A stretch of 15,498 nucleotides of DNA from Rhodobacteraceae bacterium UBA6796 (GTDB lineage: Bacteria; Pseudomonadota; Alphaproteobacteria; Rhodobacterales; Rhodobacteraceae), in contig DKFM01000021.1 in assembly GCA_002452815.1 (NCBI GenBank), forward strand, positions 1 through 15,498, given 5' to 3'. The notes beneath the pieces are model-generated. The model did not search any database, was not told the DNA's origin, and worked only from the letters and a program-made list of their open reading frames with translations. This document shows, one piece after another, positions 1 to 8,021 of the stretch. Made by a program: the position numbers and the translations under genes. How positions within the stretch are numbered: the stretch's first letter is position 1; every line of letters starts with the position of its first letter.

Positions 1-137
1 GCGCCGAGGTGGCGGGCGCGATCACCCCGGTCCCCGGCGGCGTCGGCCCGATGACCATCGCCTGCCTGCTGGCCAACACCCTGACCGCCTGCTGCCGCGC
101 CAACGGCCTGCCCGAACCCGAAGGGCTTACGGCGTAA
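1..137 (+). CDS. folD: FolD C-terminus (methylenetetrahydrofolate dehydrogenase/cyclohydrolase), partial
   Basis: Only the last 44 codons are present, entering from the left edge in frame from base 3 and ending in TAA at 135-137. The peptide contains [20 protein letters not shown], the strongly conserved C-terminal signature of FolD. FolD is a cytosolic bifunctional enzyme that oxidises 5,10-methylene-THF with NADP+ and hydrolyses the product to 10-formyl-THF. The PGGVGPMT loop is part of the nucleotide-binding C-terminal domain. The rest of the gene is outside the window, so nothing can be said about its start or operon. It appears unrelated to the pilus genes that follow; a GC-rich hairpin lies 20 nt after the stop. 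Confidence 0.93.
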   Translation, partial: AEVAGAITPVPGGVGPMTIACLLANTLTACCRANGLPEPEGLTA

Positions 138-150
138 ATTATTGAAAACC

Positions 151-180
151 CGGGCTTCGGCGGCCTGTGCCGCCGTGCCC
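151..180 (+). terminator. Possible folD terminator hairpin
   Basis: A perfect 7-bp stem CGGCGGC/GCCGCCG (158-164 and 169-175) closes a CTGT loop, and outer bases (CGGGC against GCCCCG) can extend it with small bulges. It lies 20 nt past the folD stop. There is no T-run after it, so it is at best a weak intrinsic terminator or a 3'-end stabiliser. Confidence 0.35.
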
Positions 181-288
181 CGCTGCGTGCAAGGCCCGCG
201 CGCGACATGTGTTGTCATCGTGACTATTACGGCTTGCAGTCGGGGTGGGTAGCTGTAGATTAGTGAACGGTAACATTGGGTTAGAGGC

Positions 289-1092
289 ATGACCTCTTTG
301 TTTGAGGCTTACAGACGAACACTTTCGGCGCCGGTTTTGCCCATTATCTGGGCGGTCATGTCGGTATTCAGCGTGATTGCAGGGCCGTTCGGTTCGCTGA
401 CGTCGATGTCTTTTGTCAACCGGCTGATCTATTGGCCGCTGGTGATCTTTTTCGGTATTCTGATCGGGGCCGCGTTGCGGGTTCTGGTGCAGCAGTATCT
501 GGGCCTGCGCCGCTATCTGTTCGAGGCGCCGGTGATCGCTGTGCTGGCGAGCGCCGTTCTGGCGACGCCGTGCTGGGCGCTGATGCTGGCCATGACAGAG
601 GGGCAGAACCCTGCAAGGCCGACCTTGCCGGTGATGGCGCTCTATGTTTTCGTGGTCTCTCTGGCGATTTCGACCTTGCGCCATGCGGTCCGCCAGAATG
701 TGGAGGGCGGTCCGGCCCCTTCCGACCCGGTTGAACAGATGCCCCAGTCCACCCCGGCAGAGGGGGATGGCGGGGTGCGGTTGTTGATGCGGATTGATCC
801 TGCCCTGCGTGCGCCGATCGTGCGGTTGCAGGTGCGCGATCATTATGTCGACGTGGTCACCGAGGCGGGCGCCGCCAGCCTGCTGATGCGCTTTGCCGAT
901 GCCATGGCCGAACTGGAGGGGCAGCCGGGATTGCGGGTGCATCGCTCGCACTGGGTGGCGGATCAGGCGGTCATCGGTGCCCGGCGGGAACGCGGCAAGC
1001 TGCTGCTGCAGATGAGCGATGGCGCCGAGGTACCGGTGTCGAAAACCTATCTGCCGCAGGTGATCGAGCGGGGGCTGGTGGCGGCCGATTGA
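289..1092 (+). CDS. Membrane-anchored LytTR-domain DNA-binding protein
   Basis: This is a 267-residue protein with two parts. The N-terminal half shows four hydrophobic segments (about 14-34, 46-67, 80-102 and 114-132), so it should sit in the inner membrane. A hydrophilic linker rich in Pro and acidic residues (about 137-162) leads to a C-terminal LytTR domain (about 163-262). Recognisable elements of that domain are VRDHYVDVVTEAG, the GLRVHRSHWV stretch and the final VPVSKTYLPQV. LytTR domains bind DNA as beta-rich modules; here no receiver domain is present, so it is a one-component-like membrane regulator. The ATG at 289 is chosen because AGAGG lies directly upstream, although the 1-nt spacing is tight; an ATG at codon 24 is a poorer choice because it would cut into the first helix. 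It converges with the AAA+ ATPase gene at the end of the tad locus. A role in pilus control is inference from position only. Confidence 0.85.
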   Translation: MTSLFEAYRRTLSAPVLPIIWAVMSVFSVIAGPFGSLTSMSFVNRLIYWPLVIFFGILIGAALRVLVQQYLGLRRYLFEAPVIAVLASAVLATPCWALMLAMTEGQNPARPTLPVMALYVFVVSLAISTLRHAVRQNVEGGPAPSDPVEQMPQSTPAEGDGGVRLLMRIDPALRAPIVRLQVRDHYVDVVTEAGAASLLMRFADAMAELEGQPGLRVHRSHWVADQAVIGARRERGKLLLQMSDGAEVPVSKTYLPQVIERGLVAAD

Positions 1093-1101
1093 TCCCCGGC
1101 G

Positions 1102-2412
1102 CTAGTGCTCGATCACCGAATTGTCGACGAACATGTTGGCCCAGGCGCGGTCGATCAGATCGGGGGTCATCTGATAGGGCATGCCCTCGAATTCGCAGAT
1201 CGCGATCATCTGGTCGATCAGGAAGATCGGCTGATAATTGGCATAGACGTTCTGGATTTCGGGGTATTTCACCTTCAGCAGGTGGACCAGCGCCTTCTCG
1301 TCCAGCGGCATCTTGCGCTTCTTCGCGACCAGCGAGAAGATTTTCAGGAAATCGGCCTGGTTCGGCCCGTCGATCTTGATCTTGAAGAAGATCCGGCGCA
1401 GTGCCGCCTTGTCGAAAATCTCGTTCGGGTGGAAGTTGGTCGAGAAGATCACGAGCGTGTCGAAGGGCACCTCGAACTTCTCGCCCGATTGCAGGGCCAG
1501 GATGTCGCGGCTTTCTTCCAGCGGCACGATCCAGCGGTTCACCAGTTTCTGCGGCGGTTCGGCCTGACGGCCAAGGTCGTCCACGATGAACACCCCGCCC
1601 GAGGATTTCATCTGCAAGGGCGCGGTATAGGTGCGCGCGGTCGGGTTGTAGGTCAGATCGAGCATGTCGAGCGACAATTCCCCGCCGGTGATCACGGTCG
1701 GGCGGTCGCACAGCACATAGCGGTTGTCATAACGGTTGCCGGATTTGCGCAGGCTCGAGGCGTCCTCGACCTGTTCGGTGGCGGCGGCATGCACGATCGG
1801 GTCGTAGACGGTGATGACCTGCCCGGCATATTCGACCGCGCGGGGAATGTAGATCTTGTCGCCCAAGGCATCGCGAATCCCGTTAGAGATCGAGGATTTG
1901 CCGTTGCCGGGCGGGCCATACATCAAGATCGAGCGCCCCGAACTGACCGCAGGCCCCAGCTGGTCAAGCAGCGTCGGCGGCAACACCAGATGGCCCATCG
2001 CCTGCGTCAGTTGCTGGCGGGTCAGCTGGATGTTGCGGATCGACTGGCGCTCGGTCTGGGTGCGGTACATATCAAGCGGCACGGGCATCGCGCCGTAATA
2101 TTCCGACTGGCTGAGCGCATCGAGCGCGCGCGCCTTGCCCGCGTCGGCCAGCTGATAGCCCATCTCGCCGCCCGAATTGGCGTGCAGGGTGCCCGTGGCC
2201 TCGACCAGCCGTTGCTGGCGGCACAGGTCGATCAGTTCCTGGGTCAGGGTGATCGGCAGGCAGATCAGTTTCGACAGCCCGCTGATCGTGTCCATATTGG
2301 TGCGGAACATGGTTTTCAGCAGCACGTCGCGCATCATCACCGTGTTCAGCCCGACATCGGCCAGCGTGCGCGGGAGGGGCGGTGCCATGACATTCGTCGC
2401 CAACATGTTCAT
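1102..2412 (-). CDS. AAA+ family ATPase at the end of the tad locus
   Basis: This is a 436-residue soluble protein. The first 130 residues form a helical region of unknown role. The AAA+ core shows Walker A GPPGNGKS (about 166-173), Walker B GVFIVDDLGRQ (about 273-283), a sensor-1-like stretch VIFSTNFHP (about 321-329) and the arginine-rich ALRRIFFKI (about 337-345), which could carry the arginine finger. No signal peptide or membrane segment is visible. I chose the ATG at 2412: it has AGGA six bases upstream on the minus strand. An upstream in-frame start at 2499 would add 29 Arg/Pro-rich residues that look like non-coding sequence. I recall similar ATPases next to tad/cpa genes in other alphaproteobacteria, but I know no assigned substrate. 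It might be a MoxR-like remodelling factor; a direct role in piliation is inferred from context. The ORF converges with the LytTR gene, 9 nt away. Confidence 0.82.
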   Translation of the reverse strand: MNMLATNVMAPPLPRTLADVGLNTVMMRDVLLKTMFRTNMDTISGLSKLICLPITLTQELIDLCRQQRLVEATGTLHANSGGEMGYQLADAGKARALDALSQSEYYGAMPVPLDMYRTQTERQSIRNIQLTRQQLTQAMGHLVLPPTLLDQLGPAVSSGRSILMYGPPGNGKSSISNGIRDALGDKIYIPRAVEYAGQVITVYDPIVHAAATEQVEDASSLRKSGNRYDNRYVLCDRPTVITGGELSLDMLDLTYNPTARTYTAPLQMKSSGGVFIVDDLGRQAEPPQKLVNRWIVPLEESRDILALQSGEKFEVPFDTLVIFSTNFHPNEIFDKAALRRIFFKIKIDGPNQADFLKIFSLVAKKRKMPLDEKALVHLLKVKYPEIQNVYANYQPIFLIDQMIAICEFEGMPYQMTPDLIDRAWANMFVDNSVIEH

Positions 2413-2473
2413 CGGGCGTCCTATCTGATCGTGCCTTCGGGGGCGCGTCGGCGGGGCCGGTCGCGCGCTATTG

Positions 2474-2486
2474 TCCCGTAACGGGA
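2474..2486. promoter_or_regulatory. 13-bp palindrome upstream of the AAA+ ATPase gene
   Basis: TCCCGT-A-ACGGGA is a perfect 6-bp inverted repeat around one central base. It lies 62 nt upstream of the chosen AAA+ start, in the 150-nt gap after cpaA. Its position and symmetry would suit a dimeric regulator, but chance occurrence in a GC-rich region is possible. No convincing -35/-10 pair was found beside it. Confidence 0.3.
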
Positions 2487-2535
2487 TTCGCAGCGCCATC
2501 CTGCCCGGCTATTGTGGCCAAAAATGGGAAAAACC

Positions 2536-2558
2536 GCGGAGAGGCCGAGGTCGCGGGC
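2536..2558 (-). terminator. Weak terminator candidate after cpaA
   Basis: On the minus strand a 5-bp stem CCGCG/CGCGG with a 13-nt loop is followed immediately by TTTTT, and a second T5 run follows within 8 nt. It starts just past the cpaA stop. The stem is short and the loop long, so partial read-through into the AAA+ ATPase gene is likely. Confidence 0.35.
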
Positions 2559-2562
2559 CTGC

Positions 2563-3066
2563 TCAGGCCGCCAGCGCCACGATCAGAAGATAGGTCCAGA
2601 GCGTGCCGACAAGCGCCAGGCCCATCGGGAAATCCTTGCGCGTCCAACTGACCCAATCGGGGGCCATGGTGCGCAGCGCGGGTATGGTGCGCGCGATCCG
2701 GTGGGTGGCAAAGGCCCCCAGCAAGAACGCGGACAAAAGCATCACGATCACCGTGATGTCGCCGGGCTCGCGCGCGAAGAAGGGCGCGGCGGCGGCGGCG
2801 AATTTCGCATCACCCGCGCCGAAATGCGCGATCATGTTCAGCACGAACCCCACCGCCAGCACCACGGCAAAATGGCTCCAACGCCAGGCCCAGACGTCAA
2901 GCGGCAGCAAAAAAGGCCCGGCCAGGGCGAAGACCGCCAGCAGGGCCAGAATCGCGGAATTGCGGATCTTCATGTATTTCAGGTCGGTATAGACGACCCA
3001 GATGCAGATCGGTGTGACCAGCGCCAGAAAGACCAGCGCCGCCATCTGGGTCGACAGGCCCAGCAT
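2563..3066 (-). CDS. cpaA: Prepilin peptidase CpaA/TadV (A24 family)
   Basis: This is a 167-residue inner-membrane aspartic protease of the TadV/CpaA type, which lacks the methylase part of large PilD enzymes. Two catalytic Asp candidates are visible: D28 in YTDLKYMKIRN and D86 in the signature FGAGDAKF (GxGD, 83-86). Hydrophobic helices flank both. A late FPMGLAL segment matches the family's C-terminal Pro-Gly helix. It should cleave the Flp prepilins encoded upstream after their conserved Gly. The reading frame stays open to 3183, but the ATG at 3066 is preferred because it sits 4 nt after the stop of the upstream TPR lipoprotein gene and gives the expected family length. The longer start would overlap that gene by over 100 nt. 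It is the last clear gene of the long assembly operon. Confidence 0.92.
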   Translation of the reverse strand: MLGLSTQMAALVFLALVTPICIWVVYTDLKYMKIRNSAILALLAVFALAGPFLLPLDVWAWRWSHFAVVLAVGFVLNMIAHFGAGDAKFAAAAAPFFAREPGDITVIVMLLSAFLLGAFATHRIARTIPALRTMAPDWVSWTRKDFPMGLALVGTLWTYLLIVALAA

Positions 3067-3070
3067 GCGC

Positions 3071-3931
3071 TCAGCCCTTGGCCACGTTGGCATCCAGAGC
3101 GGCCAGCGCGCGCGCGGCCTCTTCGAAATGCTGCGGGTGGGTGTCGACAGCCTCTTGCAGCAGGCCCTTGCCAATGGCCACATCGCCCTGCTTGATCGCC
3201 GACAGCGCGGCGGTATAGAGCAGCTGCGCCCGTTCGGTCTGGCTCATGTCGACGACGGGCATGTCGTATTTGCGCTGCGCCGCGCGGGCCAGAACCAGGT
3301 TGTTCTTGGTGGTGAAGGCGCCCGGATCGTAGCTGAGCGCTTCGGCGAACAGCTTTTCGGCGCCCTTGGCATCGCCGCGGGTCAGCTTGGAAAAGCCCCA
3401 GTTGTTCAGCACGCCGCCGGGTTTCGTGGTCAGGCCTGCCGCGACCTCATAGAAGCTGTCGGCCTTGGCCCAGTTCTTGTTGCTGTCGGCCACCATGGCC
3501 TCGAGCTTGTAGCGCTGGAAAGTTTCATGCGTGGGCGGGATCGTGTTGAGCGTCGCTTCCGCGGCCTTCCAGTCGTTCGAACGGATCTGCGCATCGGCCA
3601 GTTGCACCTTGTCGTCCTGCGTGGCCTCGGGCATCGCGATGACCTGGGTCCAGACCTTCGCGGCCTCGTTCGGGCGTTGCGCGCGGATCAGCGATTTCGC
3701 CAGCCCGCGTTTCAGGTCGATCCGGTCGGGGTTTTCGCTGGACGAACGCTGGAAATAATTCACCGCTTCCTGCGGGTCGCCCACCGTCAGCATGATGTCG
3801 GACAGGTTGGTTTCGTCGATGGCGTTCACGCTTTTCAGCGCGCGGGTCACCTCGGCGTCGTTGTTCTTTGCGCAGCCGGACATGGCCAGCGCGCAGCCCG
3901 CGAGGGCCGCAAGAAAGATCGGGTGGCGCAT
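3071..3931 (-). CDS. TadD-type TPR lipoprotein (second copy)
   Basis: This 286-residue protein begins with a lipoprotein signal ending in LAMSGC; Cys20 is the predicted lipidation site, with Met at -3 making the lipobox slightly atypical. The mature part is helical and rich in TPR-like units, for example about 50-105 (DPQEAVNYFQRSSSENPD, then KSLIRAQRPNEAAKVW), 115-170, and 175-215 (NNWGFSKLTRGDAKGAEKLF). The last 60 residues may form one more repeat. TadD proteins are outer-membrane-associated lipoproteins needed for Flp pilus biogenesis, probably as secretin or assembly factors. The gene starts 25 nt after the smaller TPR lipoprotein gene and ends 4 nt before cpaA, so it belongs to the same operon. 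AGGA lies upstream of the ATG at 3931. Which of the two TPR genes is the true tadD cannot be told by eye. Confidence 0.85.
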   Translation of the reverse strand: MRHPIFLAALAGCALAMSGCAKNNDAEVTRALKSVNAIDETNLSDIMLTVGDPQEAVNYFQRSSSENPDRIDLKRGLAKSLIRAQRPNEAAKVWTQVIAMPEATQDDKVQLADAQIRSNDWKAAEATLNTIPPTHETFQRYKLEAMVADSNKNWAKADSFYEVAAGLTTKPGGVLNNWGFSKLTRGDAKGAEKLFAEALSYDPGAFTTKNNLVLARAAQRKYDMPVVDMSQTERAQLLYTAALSAIKQGDVAIGKGLLQEAVDTHPQHFEEAARALAALDANVAKG

Positions 3932-3956
3932 GTTTCTGCGTCCTTTTGCTCTAGCC

Positions 3957-4535
3957 TCATTGCCGGGTCAGCAGGAGGTATTCACCCGCGCCGCGTCGAA
4001 CCAGCGTGAAAGTCTTGTCATCCTGGGCAGAATAATCGGGTTTTCGCGATTTTGCGAGGGCCAGCCGCAGGTTTTCGCGGATCGAGTCCGATTGGCCACT
4101 ATCCAGCGCATAGGCCGTCTGGAAGACCTGCGCGGCCTCGGCTGCGTCGCCCTTTTCCATCAGCACGACGCCCAGATTGTTCCAGGCCGGCACGAAGGTC
4201 GGGTCTGCCTCGGTCGCGCGGCGCAGGATCTGTTCGGCCTGGCCCAGCCGTCCCAGCTTCAGATTGGCCGAGCCGATAGCGGACAGCACATCGACCGTCG
4301 CGCCCTGGGTGCCCGCCGCGCGGTAATAGGCCTTGAGCGCCAGTTCGTATTCGCCCGCCGCCATCAGCCGATGCCCGACAAGCAACCCGTCCACCCCTTC
4401 GCCCCGGGCGGCCCCGGGCGCATAGGGGCTGTCCTTGGTCGCAGAAAGGCCGCCCGGGGAACAGGCGGCCAGAACGCCGAGGCACAGCGTTGCAGCAAGG
4501 GCGGCCAAGATCCGGCCGCGCAGCAGGAGCGTCAT
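3957..4535 (-). CDS. tadD: TadD-type TPR lipoprotein (first copy)
   Basis: This 192-residue secreted lipoprotein has the signal MTLLLRGRILAALAATLCLG followed by the lipobox LAAC (Cys25). Three TPR-like units follow at about 51-84 (GHRLMAAGEYELALKAYYRA), 85-118 (SAIGSANLKLGRLGQAEQIL) and 119-152 (AWNNLGVVLMEKGDAAEAAQVF). The C-terminal 40 residues are polar. The TPR architecture and the position directly after tadC match TadD, the pilotin-like or assembly lipoprotein of Flp pilus systems. Only 3 nt separate its ATG from the tadC stop, implying translational coupling. A longer TPR lipoprotein follows, so the locus carries two such proteins that may act as a pair. Confidence 0.86.
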   Translation of the reverse strand: MTLLLRGRILAALAATLCLGVLAACSPGGLSATKDSPYAPGAARGEGVDGLLVGHRLMAAGEYELALKAYYRAAGTQGATVDVLSAIGSANLKLGRLGQAEQILRRATEADPTFVPAWNNLGVVLMEKGDAAEAAQVFQTAYALDSGQSDSIRENLRLALAKSRKPDYSAQDDKTFTLVRRGAGEYLLLTRQ

Positions 4536-4538
4536 CGG

Positions 4539-5555
4539 TTACATGCCCATCGCTTTGAAGTTCTCAAGCATATCATGGACCGAAGGCCCGACAAGGATGA
4601 TCAGAAGCGGCGGCACGGTGAACATCATCGTGCCCAGCGTCATCTTGGTCGGGATCTTGTTGGCGGCCTCTTCGGCGCGCATCACGCGCTTGTCGCGCAT
4701 GTCGGCGGCGTAAAGGCGCAGGGCGTCGGCGATCGAGGTGCCGAATTGCTGACTCTGGATCATCACGGTCACGAAGGACATCACATCGGGCACGCCGGTG
4801 CGGTCGCCAAAGGCGCGCAGAACGGCGGTCTTGTCCTTACCGGCCTTGATTTCATGGGCCACGATCTCGAATTCCTCGGACATCGAGGGGTAAGAGGTCG
4901 CCAGTTCCTTGGCCACGCGAATGATCCCCTGATCGAGCGACTGCCCCGCCTCGACGCAGACCAGCAGCATGTCGAGCGCGTCGGGAAAACCGTTCTGGAT
5001 CTCGGCCGTGCGCGCGGCGACGCGCTGATCGACCCAGCGTTTGGGCGCATAATACCCAAAGACACCGGGCAGCAGTACCGTCATCAGCGACTTGGTCGAT
5101 GTCATCGGCACTTCATTCGTGGCGTTGGTGAACAGCACATAGATCAGGCCGACGGACAGCAGCCCCAGCCCCAGCACGAATTGCACGGCGTGGAAGTTGC
5201 GCACCGAATTGGCGCCGCGATAGCCCGCCTTTTGCAGCCATTTTTTCGATTCCGACATTTCGGACGCGGTTTTCGGCTCCAGGAAACCGGCGAATTTGTC
5301 CAGCTTGTCGGACCCCGCCGCATGGCGCAGGCTTTGCGGCTTCTTCTGATCGCCCCCGCGCGCCCCGCGTTTGCCCCCAGCAGGGCTGGCAGGCGCCGCT
5401 TTCGGGCGCAGCTTGTCGAACGGGTCTTCGCGCTTGCGCAACAAGACGGGCAGCGTGGCCAGAACCAGCAGCGCGCCCACCCCCGCCAAGGCGTACAACG
5501 GCCCCATCGGACCCATCGCATTGGTCAGCATCTGCGTGATCGAATTTTGATCCAT
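4539..5555 (-). CDS. tadC: TadC inner-membrane platform protein (T2SSF domain)
   Basis: This 338-residue protein has hydrophobic helices at about 17-39, 121-143, 152-172 and 306-323. A cytoplasmic T2SSF (GspF-like) domain at about 188-320 contains the conserved VEAGQSLDQGI and FGTSIADALRLYA stretches. A basic, low-complexity loop (about 40-80, Pro/Ala/Lys/Gly) follows the first helix. With TadB it should form the inner-membrane core that couples the CpaF motor to pilin polymerisation. It begins 9 nt after the tadB stop, with GAGG upstream of the ATG, and ends 3 nt before the first TadD gene. Its length and helix arrangement are normal for the family. Confidence 0.93.
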   Translation of the reverse strand: MDQNSITQMLTNAMGPMGPLYALAGVGALLVLATLPVLLRKREDPFDKLRPKAAPASPAGGKRGARGGDQKKPQSLRHAAGSDKLDKFAGFLEPKTASEMSESKKWLQKAGYRGANSVRNFHAVQFVLGLGLLSVGLIYVLFTNATNEVPMTSTKSLMTVLLPGVFGYYAPKRWVDQRVAARTAEIQNGFPDALDMLLVCVEAGQSLDQGIIRVAKELATSYPSMSEEFEIVAHEIKAGKDKTAVLRAFGDRTGVPDVMSFVTVMIQSQQFGTSIADALRLYAADMRDKRVMRAEEAANKIPTKMTLGTMMFTVPPLLIILVGPSVHDMLENFKAMGM

Positions 5556-5564
5556 GATTAGACC

Positions 5565-6533
5565 TCAGACTTTGATGGTGGTCATGATTTTCATGAACAG
5601 CATGTTGGCGCCCAGAAGCCCGCCCACGATCAGGGCCGCGGGGATGAAGGCGGGGGTGTCTTTCACGGTGTCATAATAATCGGGTGAGACAACCTGAATG
5701 ATGACCAGAATAACGATCGGGAAGGCCGACAGGAACACGCCCGACCATTTCGGTTCGGCGGTGATGGCGCGAACTCGGCGGAACAGGCGGAACCGGGCGC
5801 GGATCACCTTGGACAGACCGTCCAGAACCTCGGCCAGGTTGCCGCCCGATGTCTGCTGAATCGACACGGCCACCGCGAGGAAGCGCAAATCCTGCATGTC
5901 CATCCGTTCGGCCATTTCACGCAGCGCCTCGGCCACGTTGCGGCCATAGGCGGCCTCGTCGGCGATGATGCCGAACTCGGTGCCCAGCGGGTCGGGCACC
6001 TCTTTGGCGACCGCCTGAATCGCAGAGGCCAGAGGATGCCCCACGCGCAGCGAGCGCACCATCAGTTCGACCGCATCCGAAAGCTGTTCTTCGGCCATCG
6101 AGGTGCGTTTGCTGGCCTTGCCGCTGACCCAGAGATAGACCCCGCCAACGCCCATCAGCACGGCCAGGGCGGACCGCACGGCCAGGCTGGCATCGGTGCC
6201 CAGCGACAGGCCCAGGAAGGCCACGACGCACAACAGCGCCATCACCCCGATTAGTGCCTTGGGCGAAAAGGCGATATTGGCCTTCTGCGCCTTGGACGCC
6301 AGCAGGGAATAAAGCGGGATGCCGCGCACCTGCATGTGCTGCGTGGCTTCCTTGCGCAGCTGTTCCAGAACCTCTTCGCGCCGGGTGCCCTTTTCAAGCA
6401 TCTCCAGACGGCGGTTCACCTTGGAGTTGAGCGAGATCGACTTGCCGAAAACCAGCAGATAGATCCCCTCGACCAGCAGCAGAACGGCGACGAAGATCAG
6501 GCCGTAAATGATCGGCGTTGCGGAAATGATCAT
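5565..6533 (-). CDS. tadB: TadB inner-membrane platform protein (T2SSF domain)
   Basis: This 322-residue protein has an N-terminal helix (about 7-29), a basic cytoplasmic stretch, two helices (about 92-112 and 117-137), a T2SSF domain (about 150-262) and two C-terminal helices (about 263-285 and 297-318). Conserved features are LRVGHPLASAIQAVAKE and IQQTSGGNLAEVLDGLSKVI. It is the partner of TadC in the inner-membrane assembly platform. A strong AAGGAGG lies six or so bases before the ATG and overlaps the tadA stop codon, so translation is likely coupled to tadA. Length is typical for TadB. Confidence 0.94.
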   Translation of the reverse strand: MIISATPIIYGLIFVAVLLLVEGIYLLVFGKSISLNSKVNRRLEMLEKGTRREEVLEQLRKEATQHMQVRGIPLYSLLASKAQKANIAFSPKALIGVMALLCVVAFLGLSLGTDASLAVRSALAVLMGVGGVYLWVSGKASKRTSMAEEQLSDAVELMVRSLRVGHPLASAIQAVAKEVPDPLGTEFGIIADEAAYGRNVAEALREMAERMDMQDLRFLAVAVSIQQTSGGNLAEVLDGLSKVIRARFRLFRRVRAITAEPKWSGVFLSAFPIVILVIIQVVSPDYYDTVKDTPAFIPAALIVGGLLGANMLFMKIMTTIKV

Positions 6534-6544
6534 CGCAGCCCTCC

Positions 6545-8002
6545 TTAATCCTGCACGGGTTCGTAGATCGAGGCCGGCAGGTCATAGCCCCACTGGCGGA
6601 AGCGGTCGGCGAAGTGCGAGCGCACGCCGGTCGCGGTGAAACGGCCGATGATCTTGCCATCGGGGGCAAGGCCAAGCCGTTCGTATTTGAAGATTTCCTG
6701 CATCGAGATGACCTCGCCTTCCATCCCGGTGATTTCGGTGATCGAGACCATCCGGCGCGAGCCGTCCTGCAGGCGGCTGGCCTGCACGATCAGGTTCACA
6801 GCGCTGGCGATCTGGCTGCGCACCGCCTTGATCGGCATTTCGATGCCCGACATCGCGATCATGTTTTCCAGACGGCTGACCCCGTCGCGGGCCGAGTTGG
6901 CGTGGATCGTGGTCATCGAGCCGTCATGGCCCGTGTTCATCGCCTGCAGCATGTCGATGACCTCTTCGCCGCGGGTTTCGCCCACGATGATCCGGTCGGG
7001 ACGCATCCGCAGCGCGTTGCGCAGACAGTCGCGCTGCGTCACCGCACCGCGACCTTCGACGTTGGGTGGGCGGCTTTCCATCCGGCCGACATGGACCTGT
7101 TGCAGCTGCAATTCGGCGGTGTCTTCGATCGTCAGGATGCGTTCGGCGTTGTCGATGAACGAGCTGAGCGCATTGAGCGTGGTGGTCTTGCCCGACCCCG
7201 TGCCGCCCGACACGATCACGTTCAGACGGGTCGAGACTGCGGCTTGCAGATAGGCGGCCATTTCCTCGGTCAGCGCGCCGAAGCGCACCAGATCGTCGAT
7301 GCCCAGCTTGTCTTTCTTGAATTTACGGATCGAGACGAGTGAGCCATCGACCGCCACCGGCGGCACCATGGCGTTGAAGCGCGAGCCATCGGCCAGGCGG
7401 GCGTCGACATAGGGGTTGCTTTCATCGACACGCCGTCCCACCGCCGACACGATCTTGTCGATGATCCGCAGCAGGTGCTTTTCGTCCTTGAAGGTGATGT
7501 CGGTCAGTTGCAGCTTGCCCGCGCGTTCGACAAAGATCTGCTGCGGGCCGTTGACCAGAATATCGTTGACCGTCTCGTCTTTCAGCAGCGGTTCCAGCGG
7601 ACCGAGGCCCATCACCTCGTCATAAAGTTCCTGAATGAGCTGGGCGCGTTCGGCCGAGTTCAACGCGACCGACATTTCAGCCATCGCCTCGGTCGAGATC
7701 GCCGCGATTTCGGTTTTCAGGTCGCTTTCGCTCGCGGTTTCCAGTGCAGCAAGGTTCAGATCTTCGAGAAGCCGCTTGTGCAGCTCGGTCTTCAGATCGC
7801 CCATCCGTTCCTTGCGCTTCTTTTCCTTGTCGGCGTTGATCGCTTCGGCCGCATTGAGCGCCGGTTTCACAGGGCGGCGATGCACCAGCGGCCGCCCGGG
7901 TTCGACCGGGACCGCAGGTGCCGACGGCGTGCGCGTTTCGGTCCCGGCTTGCGCGGATGCGGTCTTGTCGACGGAGACGGGCTTTTTGTAACGCGAAAAC
8001 AT
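6545..8002 (-). CDS. cpaF: CpaF/TadA secretion ATPase
   Basis: This 485-residue cytoplasmic ATPase is the motor for Flp pilus assembly. The first 60 residues are a disordered, Pro/Ala-rich linker. Next comes the N-terminal domain with [20 protein letters not shown] (about 133-152). The RecA-like core carries Walker A GGTGSGKT (266-273), the Asp box [10 protein letters not shown] (291-300), Walker [17 protein letters not shown] (332-347) and the His box [14 protein letters not shown] (357-370). All catalytic elements look intact. It lies between cpaE (20 nt upstream) and tadB (11 nt downstream) and starts with GAGG six bases before the ATG. The protein forms hexamers in characterised homologues. 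Confidence 0.96.
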   Translation of the reverse strand: MFSRYKKPVSVDKTASAQAGTETRTPSAPAVPVEPGRPLVHRRPVKPALNAAEAINADKEKKRKERMGDLKTELHKRLLEDLNLAALETASESDLKTEIAAISTEAMAEMSVALNSAERAQLIQELYDEVMGLGPLEPLLKDETVNDILVNGPQQIFVERAGKLQLTDITFKDEKHLLRIIDKIVSAVGRRVDESNPYVDARLADGSRFNAMVPPVAVDGSLVSIRKFKKDKLGIDDLVRFGALTEEMAAYLQAAVSTRLNVIVSGGTGSGKTTTLNALSSFIDNAERILTIEDTAELQLQQVHVGRMESRPPNVEGRGAVTQRDCLRNALRMRPDRIIVGETRGEEVIDMLQAMNTGHDGSMTTIHANSARDGVSRLENMIAMSGIEMPIKAVRSQIASAVNLIVQASRLQDGSRRMVSITEITGMEGEVISMQEIFKYERLGLAPDGKIIGRFTATGVRSHFADRFRQWGYDLPASIYEPVQD

Positions 8003-8021
8003 GGAAACCTCTGTGGCGGGA

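Noticed and set aside
234..261. Sigma-70 promoter for the LytTR gene (TTGCAG, 16 nt, TAGATT)
   Set aside because: Both hexamers match the consensus poorly, so I do not list it as a feature, though the position would be suitable.
139..951. 270-codon minus-strand open frame opposite the LytTR gene
   Set aside because: The plus strand encodes helices and a LytTR domain; the minus frame is an Arg/His/Gln-rich shadow.
1105..2481. 458-codon plus-strand open frame opposite the AAA+ ATPase
   Set aside because: The minus strand holds intact Walker A, Walker B and sensor motifs, whereas the plus frame is low-complexity His/Arg/Gln-rich.
3792..5561. 589-codon plus-strand open frame across tadC and the TPR lipoprotein genes
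   Set aside because: Its composition is typical of a shadow frame and it lies opposite several genes with strong family signatures.
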